Notes: a model not told the origin generated them from the sequence alone. Shown: positions 7,613 through 17,141, numbered from the stretch's first letter. The stretch: DNA of 64,000 bases from Janthinobacterium psychrotolerans (GCF_001677885.1 NZ_LOCQ01000055.1:124001-188000), one strand, 5' to 3'. Translations and numbers: made by a program.

Positions 7613-9568
7613 ATGCGTTTAGGAGTCTGTTACTACCCGGAACATTGGCCGGAATCGATGTGGGAAGATGATGCGCGCCGCATGAAGGCGATGGGCATCG
7701 CCCAGGTCCGCATCGGCGAATTTGCCTGGAGCCGCATCGAACCGGAAGCAGGCAAGCTGCAGTGGGACTGGCTCGACCGCGCGATCGGCGTGCTGGGCGC
7801 GGCCGGCCTGGAAGTGGTGATGTCGACGCCGACGGCCACGCCGCCGAAGTGGCTGATCGACCTGCATCCCGATATCCTGCCGGTCGGTGCCGACGGCCGC
7901 GCGCGCGCCTTCGGTTCGCGCCGCCATTACGATTTTTCCTCGAACGCCTATTTCGAAGCCTCGCACCGCATCGTCACCCTGCTTGCCGAGCGCTATGGCA
8001 ACCATCCGGCCGTCAGCGCCTGGCAGACCGACAATGAATATGGCTGCCACCAGACCGTGGTCAGCTATTCGCCCGACGCCGTGGCGCGGTTCCGCGACTG
8101 GCTGCGCGCACGCTACACCAGCATCGCCGCGCTGAACGCAGCCTGGGGCACGGTGTTCTGGAGCATGGAATACACGAGCTTTGACCAGATTGACGCACCG
8201 GTCGGCACCGTCACCGAAGCCCATCCGTCGCACCGCATGGACTACCGCCGTTTTGCGTCGAGCGAAGTGGCGCGCTACAACCGCATGCAGGTCGAGATCC
8301 TGCGCCGCCATGCGCCTGGCCGCGTGATGGTGCACAACTTCATGCAGAACTTTTTTGAATTCGACCATTATCCGGTCGCGCTTGATCTCGACGCGGCCAC
8401 CTGGGACAGTTATCCGCTCGGCGCGCTGGAAGAATTCTGGTTTTCGCCTGAACTGAAGTCGCGCTGGCTGCGCACCGGTCATCCCGATTTTGCCTCGTTC
8501 AACCACGACCTGTACCGTGGCATGTCGAAGCAGCCGTTCTGGGTCATGGAACAGCAGCCCGGTCCCGTCAACTGGGCCAAGTGGAATCCGGCGCCATTGC
8601 CGGGCATGGTGCGCCTGTGGAGCTGGGAAGCGTTTGCCCACGGCGCCGGCTGCGTGTCGTATTTCCGCTGGCGCCAGTGCCCGTTTGGCCAGGAGCAGTT
8701 GCATGCGGGCCTGAACACGCCCGACAACCTGCTCGATATCGGCGGCGCCGAAGCGATGCAGGTGTCGCAGGAACTGCAACTGATTGCCAATCAGAATGCC
8801 AAGGTGGCGACCAGGGTCGCGCTGGTGTTCGACTATGAAGCCAAGTGGCTGTTCGAAGTCCATCCGCAAGCCCAGGACTTCCAGTACGGTCCGCTGGTAT
8901 TCGAATACTATTCAGCCTTGCGTTCGCTCGGTTTCGACGTCGACGTGATTCCAACGTCAAGCAACTTCGACGGCTACAGCCTGATCGTCGTGCCGCCGCT
9001 GCCGGTGTTGCCGGACGACTTGCCGCAGCGCTTGCGGGACAGCGGCGCCCATGTGGTGTTTGCGCCGCGCAGCGGTTCGAAAACGGTGGACCTGTGCATA
9101 CCCGCCAACCTGGGACCGGGCCCGCTGGCGCAGCAGTTGCCGATGCGCGTGTGGCGCGTCGACGCCATGCGTCCGACCACGCGGGTAGCGGTGCAGTGGG
9201 GATCGCAGCAAGGCGAAGCGCGCATCTGGCGCGATCTGATCGAGGTGTCGGGCGGCACCGAAGTGGTGGCCACCTTTGACGACGGCCATCCGGCCATCGT
9301 GCGCCACCAGCGCCTGCATTACCTGGCGGCCATCTTTGACGAGCCGCTGCTGCGCGCCTACCTGGCGGCGGTGGCCCAGGAAGCGGGCTTGCCGGTCGCG
9401 CACCTGGACGATGGCACCCGCATCAGCCGCCGCGGCGACCTGACGTACGTGTTCAATTATGGCGATGCGCCGCTTGATGCGCCGCATCCTGAGGGCGCGA
9501 AGTTTGTGATCGGCAGCGCGCAAGTGCCACCGCAAGGCGTGTCGGTATTTCAAGTAGGACCCGTTTGA
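7613..9568 (+). CDS. GH42 family beta-galactosidase
   Basis: The 651-residue protein has the three-part GH42 layout: a catalytic TIM barrel (about 1-380), a trimerisation domain with a class-I-amidotransferase-like fold (about 385-590), and a small C-terminal beta domain. The acid/base is E142 in DNEYGC and the nucleophile E313 in WVMEQQPG, close to E141 and E312 of the Thermus enzyme. There is no signal peptide, so it acts in the cytoplasm on beta-galactosides brought in by the adjacent transporter. I chose ATG 7613, preceded by AGGAG (7601-7605); a longer frame from 7556 reads back into the ATPase gene. GH42 enzymes often prefer galacto-oligosaccharides over lactose. Confidence 0.93.
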   Translation: MRLGVCYYPEHWPESMWEDDARRMKAMGIAQVRIGEFAWSRIEPEAGKLQWDWLDRAIGVLGAAGLEVVMSTPTATPPKWLIDLHPDILPVGADGRARAFGSRRHYDFSSNAYFEASHRIVTLLAERYGNHPAVSAWQTDNEYGCHQTVVSYSPDAVARFRDWLRARYTSIAALNAAWGTVFWSMEYTSFDQIDAPVGTVTEAHPSHRMDYRRFASSEVARYNRMQVEILRRHAPGRVMVHNFMQNFFEFDHYPVALDLDAATWDSYPLGALEEFWFSPELKSRWLRTGHPDFASFNHDLYRGMSKQPFWVMEQQPGPVNWAKWNPAPLPGMVRLWSWEAFAHGAGCVSYFRWRQCPFGQEQLHAGLNTPDNLLDIGGAEAMQVSQELQLIANQNAKVATRVALVFDYEAKWLFEVHPQAQDFQYGPLVFEYYSALRSLGFDVDVIPTSSNFDGYSLIVVPPLPVLPDDLPQRLRDSGAHVVFAPRSGSKTVDLCIPANLGPGPLAQQLPMRVWRVDAMRPTTRVAVQWGSQQGEARIWRDLIEVSGGTEVVATFDDGHPAIVRHQRLHYLAAIFDEPLLRAYLAAVAQEAGLPVAHLDDGTRISRRGDLTYVFNYGDAPLDAPHPEGAKFVIGSAQVPPQGVSVFQVGPV

Positions 9569-9626
9569 ATAGCGAACGCAGATTCGCACCGTGAAGTTTT
9601 TCCGTGATCAACACCAAGGAGACAAG

Positions 9627-10871
9627 ATGAAACGCATCATGCAAGCAGGACTGTTATCGGCCGCCATGCTGGCCGCCACCGCCAGCGTATCGGTACAAGC
9701 CGGTACCCTGGCCGTCAATATCGCCTTCAAGGGCGCCAGCCAGCGCACCGTGTGGCAGTCCACGCTCGACGAATTCAAGAAAGCCAACCCGGACGTGGAG
9801 CTGAAGGTCGCTTTCGTCGACGAAGAGGCGTACAAGATCCAGCTGCCGAACTGGCTGTCGAGCCAGGCGCCCGACATCGTCACCTGGCACAATGGCGAGC
9901 GCATGGCCTATTACGCCAGCCGCGGCCTGTTCGAAGATCTGAGCGGCGACTGGGCCAAGAACAACTGGAACGACACCTACGCATCGAGCAAGGAAGCGTC
10001 GTCGTACAAGGGCAAGCAGTACGCCATGCCGACCGTCTACTACTCGTGGGGCATGTTCTACCGCAAGGACCTGTTTACGAAAGCGGGCATCGCCGGCGAG
10101 CCGAAGACCTGGGCCGAGTTCATGGACGCGAACAAGAAGCTCAAGGCGGCCGGCATCAGCCCGATCGCCGTCGGCGGCCGCGACGCCTGGACCCTGGCCG
10201 GCTGGTTCGACTACCTCGACCTGCGCATCAACGGCTATGCCTTCCACCAGCAGTTGATGAACGGCGAAATCGCCTACACCGACCCGCGCGTGAAAAAGGT
10301 CTACACCACCTGGAAGACCTTGCTCGACAATAAATACTTCATCGACAATCCGCTGTCCTACGACCTCGATGCGGCGCAGCCGTTCGTGTTCCAGGGCAAG
10401 GCTGCCATGATGCTGATGGGCACCTTTATCGCCAAGGGCTTCCCGCCGAAGCAGGCTGCGGTGATGGGCTACTTCCAGTTCCCGAGCATGGACCCGGCCA
10501 TTGTTGGCGCCGAAGAAGGCCCGATCGAGTCGCTGCATATTCCGAGCCGCGCCAAGAACAAGGTCGACGCGCGCCGCTTCCTGGCCTTTGTCGGCACGCC
10601 GGCCATCAGCGCCAAGCTGGCCGAAGGCCTGGGCTCCCTGCCGGCCAACAGCAAGTCGGCGCCGCCAGAGGAACCGATCTCGCGTATTGGCTTTGATATT
10701 TTGTCCAATACCAAGGGCGGCATCGCGCAGTTCTATGACCGCGACATGACCAAGGAAATGGCCGACGAAGGCATGAAGGGCATGCAGAAGTTCATCAACG
10801 ATCCGAACGCGCTGGACGAGATCCTGGCGCAGCTCGAGCGTACGCGCAAGCGCATCTACAAAAAATCGTGA
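9627..10871 (+). CDS. sugar ABC transporter periplasmic substrate-binding protein (CUT1 type)
   Basis: The 414-residue protein starts with a Sec signal peptide (MKRIMQAGLLSAAMLAATAS, probable cleavage after VQA at about residue 24) and continues as a family-1 extracellular solute-binding protein (TVWQSTLDEFKKANPDVELK, PDIVTWHNGERMAYYASRGL, AMPTVYYSWGMFYRKDLFTKAGI). It captures the saccharide in the periplasm and delivers it to the two permeases encoded next. The ATG at 9627 has AAGGAG at 9616-9621; an in-frame GTG at 9591 would put twelve polar residues in front of the signal sequence and was not used. The ligand is inferred from the GH42 neighbour only. Confidence 0.93.
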   Translation: MKRIMQAGLLSAAMLAATASVSVQAGTLAVNIAFKGASQRTVWQSTLDEFKKANPDVELKVAFVDEEAYKIQLPNWLSSQAPDIVTWHNGERMAYYASRGLFEDLSGDWAKNNWNDTYASSKEASSYKGKQYAMPTVYYSWGMFYRKDLFTKAGIAGEPKTWAEFMDANKKLKAAGISPIAVGGRDAWTLAGWFDYLDLRINGYAFHQQLMNGEIAYTDPRVKKVYTTWKTLLDNKYFIDNPLSYDLDAAQPFVFQGKAAMMLMGTFIAKGFPPKQAAVMGYFQFPSMDPAIVGAEEGPIESLHIPSRAKNKVDARRFLAFVGTPAISAKLAEGLGSLPANSKSAPPEEPISRIGFDILSNTKGGIAQFYDRDMTKEMADEGMKGMQKFINDPNALDEILAQLERTRKRIYKKS

Positions 10872-10892
10872 TGACCAGGCCAGGCTGACGAC

Positions 10893-11816
10893 ATGCATAC
10901 TTCTACTTTCGGCGCCAGCGCCACCAAGCCACAGGCGCCGCGCCGGCCTGTACGCTGGTGGTCCGCGCCCGCATTCAAACGGCATCGCGCCGCCGCGCTG
11001 TTCCTGGCGCCGGCCTGCCTGCTGGTCGGGCTGTACGTGGTCTATCCGATCCTGTACACCATCTACCTGAGCTTTTTCGAGTGGGATGGCCTGGCGCAGA
11101 AGACGTTTGTCGGCCTGGCCAACTACAAGGAACTGTTCCATACCGACACGTTCTTTACCGCTCTAAAAAACAACTTCCTGTGGCTGGTGCTGTTCCTGCT
11201 GGCGCCGCCCGCCGGCCTGGCCGTGGCGCTGTACCTGAACCAGCAGGTGCGCGGCATCCGCCTGGTCAAGTCGCTGTTCTTCGCCCCCTTCGTCCTGTCG
11301 GGCGTGGTGGTGGGCCTGATCTTCAGCTGGTTCTATGACCCGACTTTTGGCCTGCTGGCGCTGATTCTCGGCCATGGCGTGCCGGTGCTGGGCGACCCGC
11401 GCTATGTGACCTACGGCATCATCTTTGCCGCGCTGTGGCCGCAGACGGCGTACTGCATGATTCTGTTCCTGACGGGTCTGACCTCGATCAACTCGGAGCA
11501 GGTGGAAGCGGCGCGCATGGAAGGCGCCAAGGGCTGGAAGATGCTGATCCACGTGATCCTGCCGCAATTGCGTCCGAGCACCTTCATGGCCGTGGTGGTG
11601 ACCATTATCGGCGCGCTGCGCAGCTTCGACCTGATTTCCGTGATGAGCGGCGGCGGGCCGTTCGAAAGCTCGACCGTGCTGGCCTATTACTCGTATGACC
11701 AGGCCATCAAGTATTACCGCCAGGGCTATTCGGCCGCCGTCGCCGTGGTGCTGTTCGCAATGATGCTGGTGTATATCGTCTATCACCTCAAGCGCATGCT
11801 GCGCACAGAACAATAA
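10893..11816 (+). CDS. sugar ABC transporter permease (MalF-like)
   Basis: The 307-residue inner membrane protein has six predicted TM helices and the binding-protein-dependent EAA loop EAARMEGAKGWKMLIHVILP, which contacts the ATPase. A basic N-terminal tail precedes the first helix (RAAALFLAPACLLVGLYVVY). It pairs with the MalG-like permease that starts 8 bp after its stop codon to form the heterodimeric channel of a CUT1 importer. Confidence 0.93.
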   Translation: MHTSTFGASATKPQAPRRPVRWWSAPAFKRHRAAALFLAPACLLVGLYVVYPILYTIYLSFFEWDGLAQKTFVGLANYKELFHTDTFFTALKNNFLWLVLFLLAPPAGLAVALYLNQQVRGIRLVKSLFFAPFVLSGVVVGLIFSWFYDPTFGLLALILGHGVPVLGDPRYVTYGIIFAALWPQTAYCMILFLTGLTSINSEQVEAARMEGAKGWKMLIHVILPQLRPSTFMAVVVTIIGALRSFDLISVMSGGGPFESSTVLAYYSYDQAIKYYRQGYSAAVAVVLFAMMLVYIVYHLKRMLRTEQ

Positions 11817-11824
11817 GGACCGCC

Positions 11825-12676
11825 ATGTATCCGATGCCTGTCGATAAATGGAAGCCGTGGAACCGGCGCCTGTACAAAATGTCGCTGCCGCTGGCGCTGG
11901 TGATCTGGCTGCTGCCGATGATCGCGGTGCTGGTGACTTCCCTGCGCTCGACCGAAGAACTGATGGAAGGCAATTACTGGGGCTGGCCGCGCGACCTGTC
12001 GCTGTGGGCCAACTACCACGAGGCGCTGACGGCCTCGCCGATGCTGCATTACTTCTGGAACAGTGTGCTGATCACGGTGCCATCGGTGATCGGTTCGATC
12101 GCGCTGGCGGCGATGGCCGGTTTTGCCCTGTCGACCTACAAGTTCAAGGGCAACACCTTTTTGTTCGCCACCTTTGTGGCCTGCAACTTCGTGCCGGTGC
12201 AAATTTTGATGATCCCGGTGCGCAATATGTCGCTGGACTTTGGCGTGTTCAATACGGTGCAGGGCCTGGTGCTGTTCCATGTGGCGTTCCAGACCGGGTT
12301 TTGCACCTTGTTCCTGCGTAACTTCATCAAGCAGCTGCCGTTCGAGCTGATCGAGGCGGCGCGCATCGAAGGCGCCGGCGAATGGACGATTTTTACCAAG
12401 GTGATCCTGCCGCTGATCCGGCCGGCCCTGGCCGCGCTCGGCATCCTGGTGTTTACCTTTGTATGGAATGACTACTTCTGGGCCCTGTGCCTGACGCAGG
12501 GCGATACGGCCGCGCCGATCACGGTCGGCGTGGCGGGCCTGAAAGGGCAGTGGACCACGGCCTGGAATCTGGTCTCGGCCGGCTCCATCCTGGCGGCCCT
12601 GCCGTCGGTGCTGATGTTCTTCCTGATGCAGAAGCACTTTGTTGCAGGCCTCACGTTTGGCGCCACCAAGGGATAG
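11825..12676 (+). CDS. sugar ABC transporter permease (MalG-like)
   Basis: The 283-residue inner membrane protein has the EAA loop EAARIEGAGEWTIFTKVILP and about six TM helices, ending QKHFVAGLTFGATKG, the usual tail of MalG-type subunits. An AAGGACC ribosome-binding sequence lies directly before its ATG. It is the last gene of the galactoside operon. No clear intrinsic terminator separates it from the FUSC gene that begins 86 bp downstream. Confidence 0.93.
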   Translation: MYPMPVDKWKPWNRRLYKMSLPLALVIWLLPMIAVLVTSLRSTEELMEGNYWGWPRDLSLWANYHEALTASPMLHYFWNSVLITVPSVIGSIALAAMAGFALSTYKFKGNTFLFATFVACNFVPVQILMIPVRNMSLDFGVFNTVQGLVLFHVAFQTGFCTLFLRNFIKQLPFELIEAARIEGAGEWTIFTKVILPLIRPALAALGILVFTFVWNDYFWALCLTQGDTAAPITVGVAGLKGQWTTAWNLVSAGSILAALPSVLMFFLMQKHFVAGLTFGATKG

Positions 12677-12762
12677 CCCTAAGTAGTATCACGCTGCCGT
12701 CCCCGCTGCGCGCCCCTTACAATAGCTGCCAGACAACCAACTTGGCAGGGCAGGGGCGCGCA

Positions 12763-14877
12763 GTGAAATTGAAGCAACTTCATCGCCGGTGGACCGGCCG
12801 GGCAGGGCGCTGGGGCGCGGCCCTGCATGGCCTTGGCGACCGGCTGGCGCAGCGCCGTCCGCTGTGGATGGTCAGCCTGGCCGTCGACGAAACCAATCTC
12901 TCCGAAGGCTTGCGCGCCGCCAGCGCCGCCAGCGCCATGCTGGTGCTCGGCCTGCTGTTCGACCATCCCGATTTCTCCTGGGCCGCCATCGGCGCCTTCT
13001 GGACCTGCCTGGCCGACGCGGCCGGCACGCGCCGCATGCGTTTCGTCTCGATGGCCGGCTTTGGCCTGCTGTCGACCCTGGCCGGTGGCGTGGCGGCGCT
13101 GGCGGCCGGCCATGGCGTGGCCGCCGCCGCGCTGGCCGTGCTGCTGTTTTCCTGGGCCGGCGCGCTGGCGCGCATCTGGGGCGCGGCGGCGGCGCAAGTG
13201 GCGATCCTGGCCGCCACCGCCTGCGTGGTGATGGTGACCCATCCGCTGTACTCGCTGGCGCAGGCGCTGCCCTTCCTGGCGATTTATCTTTCCGGCTGCC
13301 TGTTTGCCACCGTGCTCAGCTTTACCGTCTGGCGCATCCATCCTTACGGCCCCAGCCGGCAGGCGATCCGCACCGCTTATCTGCGCCTGGCCGGCATCGC
13401 GCGCGACAATGCGCGCTACCTGGCGAAAGCCGGCGATCAGGCCGGCGGCGGCGCCCATGGCGCCAGCTACCGCTCGCAGGCGCGCGCCGCGCTGGAAGCG
13501 GCCAGGGTGGCGCTGGCCGCCGTGCCGCCGTCGCGCGCCGGTCACAGCGCGCCCTATGACAAGCTGCTGCTGGCCTTGAGCGACGCCGAGCGCATCTTTG
13601 CCTACCTGATCGCCGTGACGCACTCCTGCGAGCGCGAACGCCAGCGCTTGCGCCACGATCCGCGCGCGCGCCGCAGCCTGGCCGCGATGGCGCTGCTGCT
13701 GCGCCGCCTGGGCCTGGCCTTGCGGCGCCATCCGGAAACACCGCTGCTGCCACTGCAGCGCCGCCTGGCCGCCTGCGGCCGGCGCCTGGAAGCGGCGCTG
13801 GGCGCCTTGCTGCCGCTGCGCCTGAACGTGGCCTTCATGGAGCTCGACCTGCCGCGCACCGAGCGTTTGCCATGGCGGCTGGCGGCCGCGCAAGCGCTGG
13901 CCCAGGGCTGGCAGACCCTGGGCGTCAACGCCAGCCTGCAGTCGCTGGGCTGGCGCCATGCGGCGCGCGTGGCGCTGACCACCACCAGCGCCTTTTTGCT
14001 GGTCGAACTGCTGCGGATTCCCTTCGGCTACTGGGCCACCATGGCCACGCTATTGATATTGCAGCCGTCGGTGTCGACCACCTGGCCGCGCGGCATCGAG
14101 CGCGTGGCCGGCAGCATTGCCGGCGCGCTGCTGGCGGTACTGATCGGCCTGGTGATCCACACGCCGCTGGCGATATCGCTGGTGGTGTTTCCGATGATTG
14201 TGGCCACCATGGCGCTGCGCCGCGTCAGCTACAGCCTGCACGTGATGTTCATGACGCCGGCCTTTGTGCTGGTGGCCGACTACGCCATGCCGGCCAGCGA
14301 GATGGCCTATGCCTTCAGCCGCCTGGGCAACAATGTGCTGGGCTGCGTGCTGGCCTTGCTGGCGACGTTTTTTTTGTGGCCCGACCGCGAGGCCGACGAC
14401 CTGGAGCCGCGCCTGGCCGGCGCCGTCTCGGCCAACCTGAAATACCTGCTGGCGGTGCTGGCCGTCGGCGGCAAGTGGGATGCGTCGATCGCGCGCCAGC
14501 GGCGCGAGGCTGGCCTGGCCAGCAACAATGCCGAGCAGGTGCTGCAGCGCCTGCGCATCGAGCGCCGCCTCGATCGCAGCGCCGGCGTGGGCCTGGCGGC
14601 GCTGCGCACCTTGCCGTTATTGCGCCGCGTGGCCGGCAGCACGGCGCGCATCAGCCTCAGTCCCGATGCATTGCCCGCCACGCCGGTGCTGCAGCAGTGG
14701 ATAGCCGCCGTCGGCAGCGAAATCGACGCCTTGCTGCGCGGCGACCCGCAGGTGCCGTCGCCCGGCGACTGTCTGGCCACGGACCTGAGCCCGCTGCAGG
14801 CCGACGCGGTGGCGCAGGTGCTGATGCTGCGCATCTTGCTGCGCCAGCAATTGGGCGTGCGGGGCGTGCTGGCCTGA
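12763..14877 (+). CDS. FUSC-family inner membrane transporter (YccS/AaeB-like)
   Basis: The 704-residue protein has two hydrophobic blocks. The first (about 50-190) contains WAAIGAFWTCLADAAGTRRMR, and the second (about 405-545) contains PFGYWATMATLLILQPSVSTTWPRG; each is followed by a cytoplasmic helical region. This duplicated layout is that of the fusaric acid resistance/aromatic acid exporter superfamily. The substrate is unknown. The start is a GTG at 12763 with AGGGG at 12752-12756; the reading frame stays open to 12487 but that stretch lies in the MalG-like gene and shows no family similarity. Confidence 0.85.
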   Translation: MKLKQLHRRWTGRAGRWGAALHGLGDRLAQRRPLWMVSLAVDETNLSEGLRAASAASAMLVLGLLFDHPDFSWAAIGAFWTCLADAAGTRRMRFVSMAGFGLLSTLAGGVAALAAGHGVAAAALAVLLFSWAGALARIWGAAAAQVAILAATACVVMVTHPLYSLAQALPFLAIYLSGCLFATVLSFTVWRIHPYGPSRQAIRTAYLRLAGIARDNARYLAKAGDQAGGGAHGASYRSQARAALEAARVALAAVPPSRAGHSAPYDKLLLALSDAERIFAYLIAVTHSCERERQRLRHDPRARRSLAAMALLLRRLGLALRRHPETPLLPLQRRLAACGRRLEAALGALLPLRLNVAFMELDLPRTERLPWRLAAAQALAQGWQTLGVNASLQSLGWRHAARVALTTTSAFLLVELLRIPFGYWATMATLLILQPSVSTTWPRGIERVAGSIAGALLAVLIGLVIHTPLAISLVVFPMIVATMALRRVSYSLHVMFMTPAFVLVADYAMPASEMAYAFSRLGNNVLGCVLALLATFFLWPDREADDLEPRLAGAVSANLKYLLAVLAVGGKWDASIARQRREAGLASNNAEQVLQRLRIERRLDRSAGVGLAALRTLPLLRRVAGSTARISLSPDALPATPVLQQWIAAVGSEIDALLRGDPQVPSPGDCLATDLSPLQADAVAQVLMLRILLRQQLGVRGVLA

Positions 14878-14924
14878 CTTGCGCCATAATCGACCGCATG
14901 ATCCAGACCATGACAGGAAGCAGC

Positions 14925-15785
14925 ATGAACATGAAAACCATCCAGGGCCTGCACCAGGCCTACCGCGACGATATTGCCGACCTGACCACGCGCCGGCCGG
15001 TGCCAGGGCCGCGCCTGCAGCAGGTCGATCCCTTCCTGTTTCTCAATCACCATGGCCCGCAGACCTATGCGCCGGGCAACGGCGGCTTGCCGTTCGGCCC
15101 GCATCCGCATCGCGGCTTCGAAACGGTCACGTTTATCCTCGAAGGCGAGCTGATGCATAGCGACAGCGCCGGCCATGACAGCATCATTCGCGCCGGCGGG
15201 GTGCAGTGGATGACGGCTGGCAGCGGCCTGGTGCATGCCGAGCTGTCGCCGCCCGCGTTCAAGCGCGATGGCGGGCCGCTGGAAATCTTGCAGCTGTGGC
15301 TGAATCTGCCGTCACGCCTGAAGATGACGGCGCCGCGCTACCAGGGCGTGCAGGACGAGTCCATCGTCAAGGTGGCCACGCCGGACGGCTTGTCGACCCT
15401 GCACCTGGTGTCGGGCCAGTACGAGGGCCACAGCGGACCGGTCGAGTCGCTGACCGGTGTGTTCATGTCATGGCTGGTGATGCGCCCCGGTGCGCGTTTC
15501 GTGCTCGATGGCTTGCGCGGCCGAAATGTGTTTTTGTACGTGGTGCAAGGCGCGCTGGCGCTGGCCGGCCAGGCGGCGCCGGCGTTTACCCTGGTCGAGC
15601 TCGATGCCGATGGGGATGCGGTGGAGTTTTTTGCACCCGACGGCGCGGTGGTGCTGTTCGGCCATGCGCAGCCGCTGGGCGAGCCGGTGGTGGCGCATGG
15701 CCCGTTCGTGATGAATACGCGCGAAGAAATCAACCAGGCGATCCGCGACTATCAGGCCGGCAAGTTCGAACCGAACAAAGCCTGA
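14925..15785 (+). CDS. pirin-family bicupin protein
   Basis: The 286-residue protein has the N-terminal pirin cupin with its metal ligands in GPHPHRGFETVTFILEGEL and the later H and E of GLVHAE, then a second C-terminal cupin (GRNVFLYVVQGALAL). Bacterial pirins are iron-binding; some have quercetinase activity and others regulate metabolism, so the exact role here is open. Several ATGs are clustered at 14898, 14910, 14925 and 14931. I chose 14925 because AGGAAG (14915-14920) precedes it. It ends one base before the stop of the opposing DUF2442 gene. Confidence 0.88.
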   Translation: MNMKTIQGLHQAYRDDIADLTTRRPVPGPRLQQVDPFLFLNHHGPQTYAPGNGGLPFGPHPHRGFETVTFILEGELMHSDSAGHDSIIRAGGVQWMTAGSGLVHAELSPPAFKRDGGPLEILQLWLNLPSRLKMTAPRYQGVQDESIVKVATPDGLSTLHLVSGQYEGHSGPVESLTGVFMSWLVMRPGARFVLDGLRGRNVFLYVVQGALALAGQAAPAFTLVELDADGDAVEFFAPDGAVVLFGHAQPLGEPVVAHGPFVMNTREEINQAIRDYQAGKFEPNKA

Positions 15786-16082
15786 TCAGTCGACCGGTTC
15801 TTCGGCGGGCCGGGCCTTGCGCGGCCGCCCGCCCAGCTTGCCGTTTTCGCGCGCGGCGGTCGATTTGGCGCTGCTGCGCGCCTGGCCGCCTTTCTTGCCG
15901 TTGCTGGATGCGACCCAGCGCTGCGAACCAAGGAAACCTTCGAGCAGGGCGGGCAGATACAGGTCGGCGTCGAGCAAGGGAAAATGGATGCCCAGGCCCG
16001 ACGGGCTGATCTGTGTCTCGGCCAGGCTGGCCGGCGTGGCGTGGGCCAGCGCCTGCACAAAATCGGTGTCAGTGAACTCCAT
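15786..16082 (-). CDS. DUF2442-domain protein with basic tail
   Basis: The 98-residue protein has a DUF2442-like core (ETQISPSGLGIHFPLLDADL, then YLPALLEGFLGS) followed by a lysine- and glycine-rich tail (NGKKGGQARSSAKSTAAREN, GRPRK) that could bind nucleic acid. Its start overlaps the end of the DUF4160 gene by 14 bp, so the two are translated together. DUF4160/DUF2442 pairs recur next to each other in many bacteria and resemble toxin-antitoxin modules in size and organisation, but no activity is established to my knowledge. Confidence 0.75.
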   Translation of the reverse strand: MEFTDTDFVQALAHATPASLAETQISPSGLGIHFPLLDADLYLPALLEGFLGSQRWVASSNGKKGGQARSSAKSTAARENGKLGGRPRKARPAEEPVD

Positions 16083-16317
16083 GGATTTCCTCCCATCGCC
16101 AGCATAGCTGGCCCAGCTCCGTCATCAAAGCCCCGGCCAGCCGGCCCAGGTATTTCTGCGAATAACCATAATTTTCGCGCAAGCAGGGTGGCCCGCAGGG
16201 GCAATCGAGCTCGAATACGGCCTCGCAGCCACTGCCGAGCACATGCACATGTGCCGGCCGGTGGTCATTCGAATAGATCACGACGCGATGGCCTGCATAA
16301 ATGAATATGGCAGGCAT
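16069..16317 (-). CDS. DUF4160-domain protein
   Basis: The 82-residue product begins MPAIFIYAGHRVVIYSNDHR and then PAHVHVLG, the hallmark of DUF4160: a conserved DHxPxHVHV segment. It has four cysteines (CEAVFELDCPCGPPC), unusual for the family and possibly a metal site. It is the upstream partner of the DUF2442 gene, which it overlaps by 14 bp. The pair lies in an otherwise housekeeping region. Confidence 0.75.
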   Translation of the reverse strand: MPAIFIYAGHRVVIYSNDHRPAHVHVLGSGCEAVFELDCPCGPPCLRENYGYSQKYLGRLAGALMTELGQLCWRWEEIHGVH

Positions 16318-16457
16318 AATAGCGTGAACCTAAACTGTTTGGGTTTATGGGGGCAGGATTTTTGCCATTTTTTGGCATCGGCGTTCATGCTACGCCTGCC
16401 GCGCCCGCCATTGCGCGCCGCGTGGAGCTTTGTTGAGGCTGCGCAGTGAGGGCGCTG

Positions 16458-17012
16458 TCAGCCGCGCGCGCGGTCGTGCCGCCACAGCACATCATCGCCG
16501 CCGGCAAAGCGGTTCAGCACGCGCGAGAGCACGAACAGCAGGTCCGACAGGCGGTTCACATACTGGCGCGGATGCTCGTGGATGGTTTCCTTGGCGGCCA
16601 GCGCGACGATGCTGCGCTCGGCGCGCCGGCACACGGTGCGGCACACATGGGCCAGCGAGGCGGCGCGCGAGCCGGCTGGCAAAATGAATTCGGCCAGCGC
16701 GGGCAGCTCGGCATTGTAGTTGGCCAGCAAGTCGTCGAGGCGCAGCACGTGTTCTTCCTTGATCAGCTGGTAGCCGGGGATGCACAGTTCGCCGCCGAGG
16801 TCGAACAGGTCGTGCTGGATGGCCACCAGTTCTTCGCGCAGGGCGTCGGGCATGGCTTCGCACAGCAATACACCCAGGTTGGAATTGAGTTCGTCGATGT
16901 CGCCCATGGCGTGCACGCGCGCGCTGTCCTTGCTGGTGCGGCTGCCGTCACCCAGGCCCGTGCTGCCATTGTCGCCCGTACGCGTGGCGATTTTAGAAAG
17001 TCGCTTGCCCAT
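16458..17012 (-). CDS. cob(I)alamin adenosyltransferase (PduO/CobO-type)
   Basis: The 184-residue enzyme transfers adenosine from ATP to cob(I)alamin to make coenzyme B12. It has the N-terminal ATP-binding motif KIATRTGDNGSTGLGDGSR and the C-terminal CRRAERSIVAL ... PRQYVNRLSDLLFVLSRVLN helices characteristic of the PduO class (unrelated in fold to CobA). I chose the ATG at 17012 (MGKRLSKIATRTGD), which gives the standard family length; the frame stays open far upstream antisense to glcD, which is artefactual. It is divergent from glcD, with 129 bp between the two starts. Confidence 0.92.
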   Translation of the reverse strand: MGKRLSKIATRTGDNGSTGLGDGSRTSKDSARVHAMGDIDELNSNLGVLLCEAMPDALREELVAIQHDLFDLGGELCIPGYQLIKEEHVLRLDDLLANYNAELPALAEFILPAGSRAASLAHVCRTVCRRAERSIVALAAKETIHEHPRQYVNRLSDLLFVLSRVLNRFAGGDDVLWRHDRARG

Positions 17013-17141
17013 GTCTGTTCCTGTCGTGTGGAGAAGGGGGCAGCATACGACACTGCGCGCCTTCCTGGCGGAAACTTGGCCTCCGCTGCGACGAAAAACC
17101 GGCGCCGCCTGACGGTTTGTGCTTACAATCAGGGCAACGCC

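Noticed and set aside
13872..15785. 637-codon frame running from inside the FUSC gene into pirin
   Set aside because: Only the part after 14925 is real (pirin); upstream it is an out-of-frame reading of the FUSC gene.
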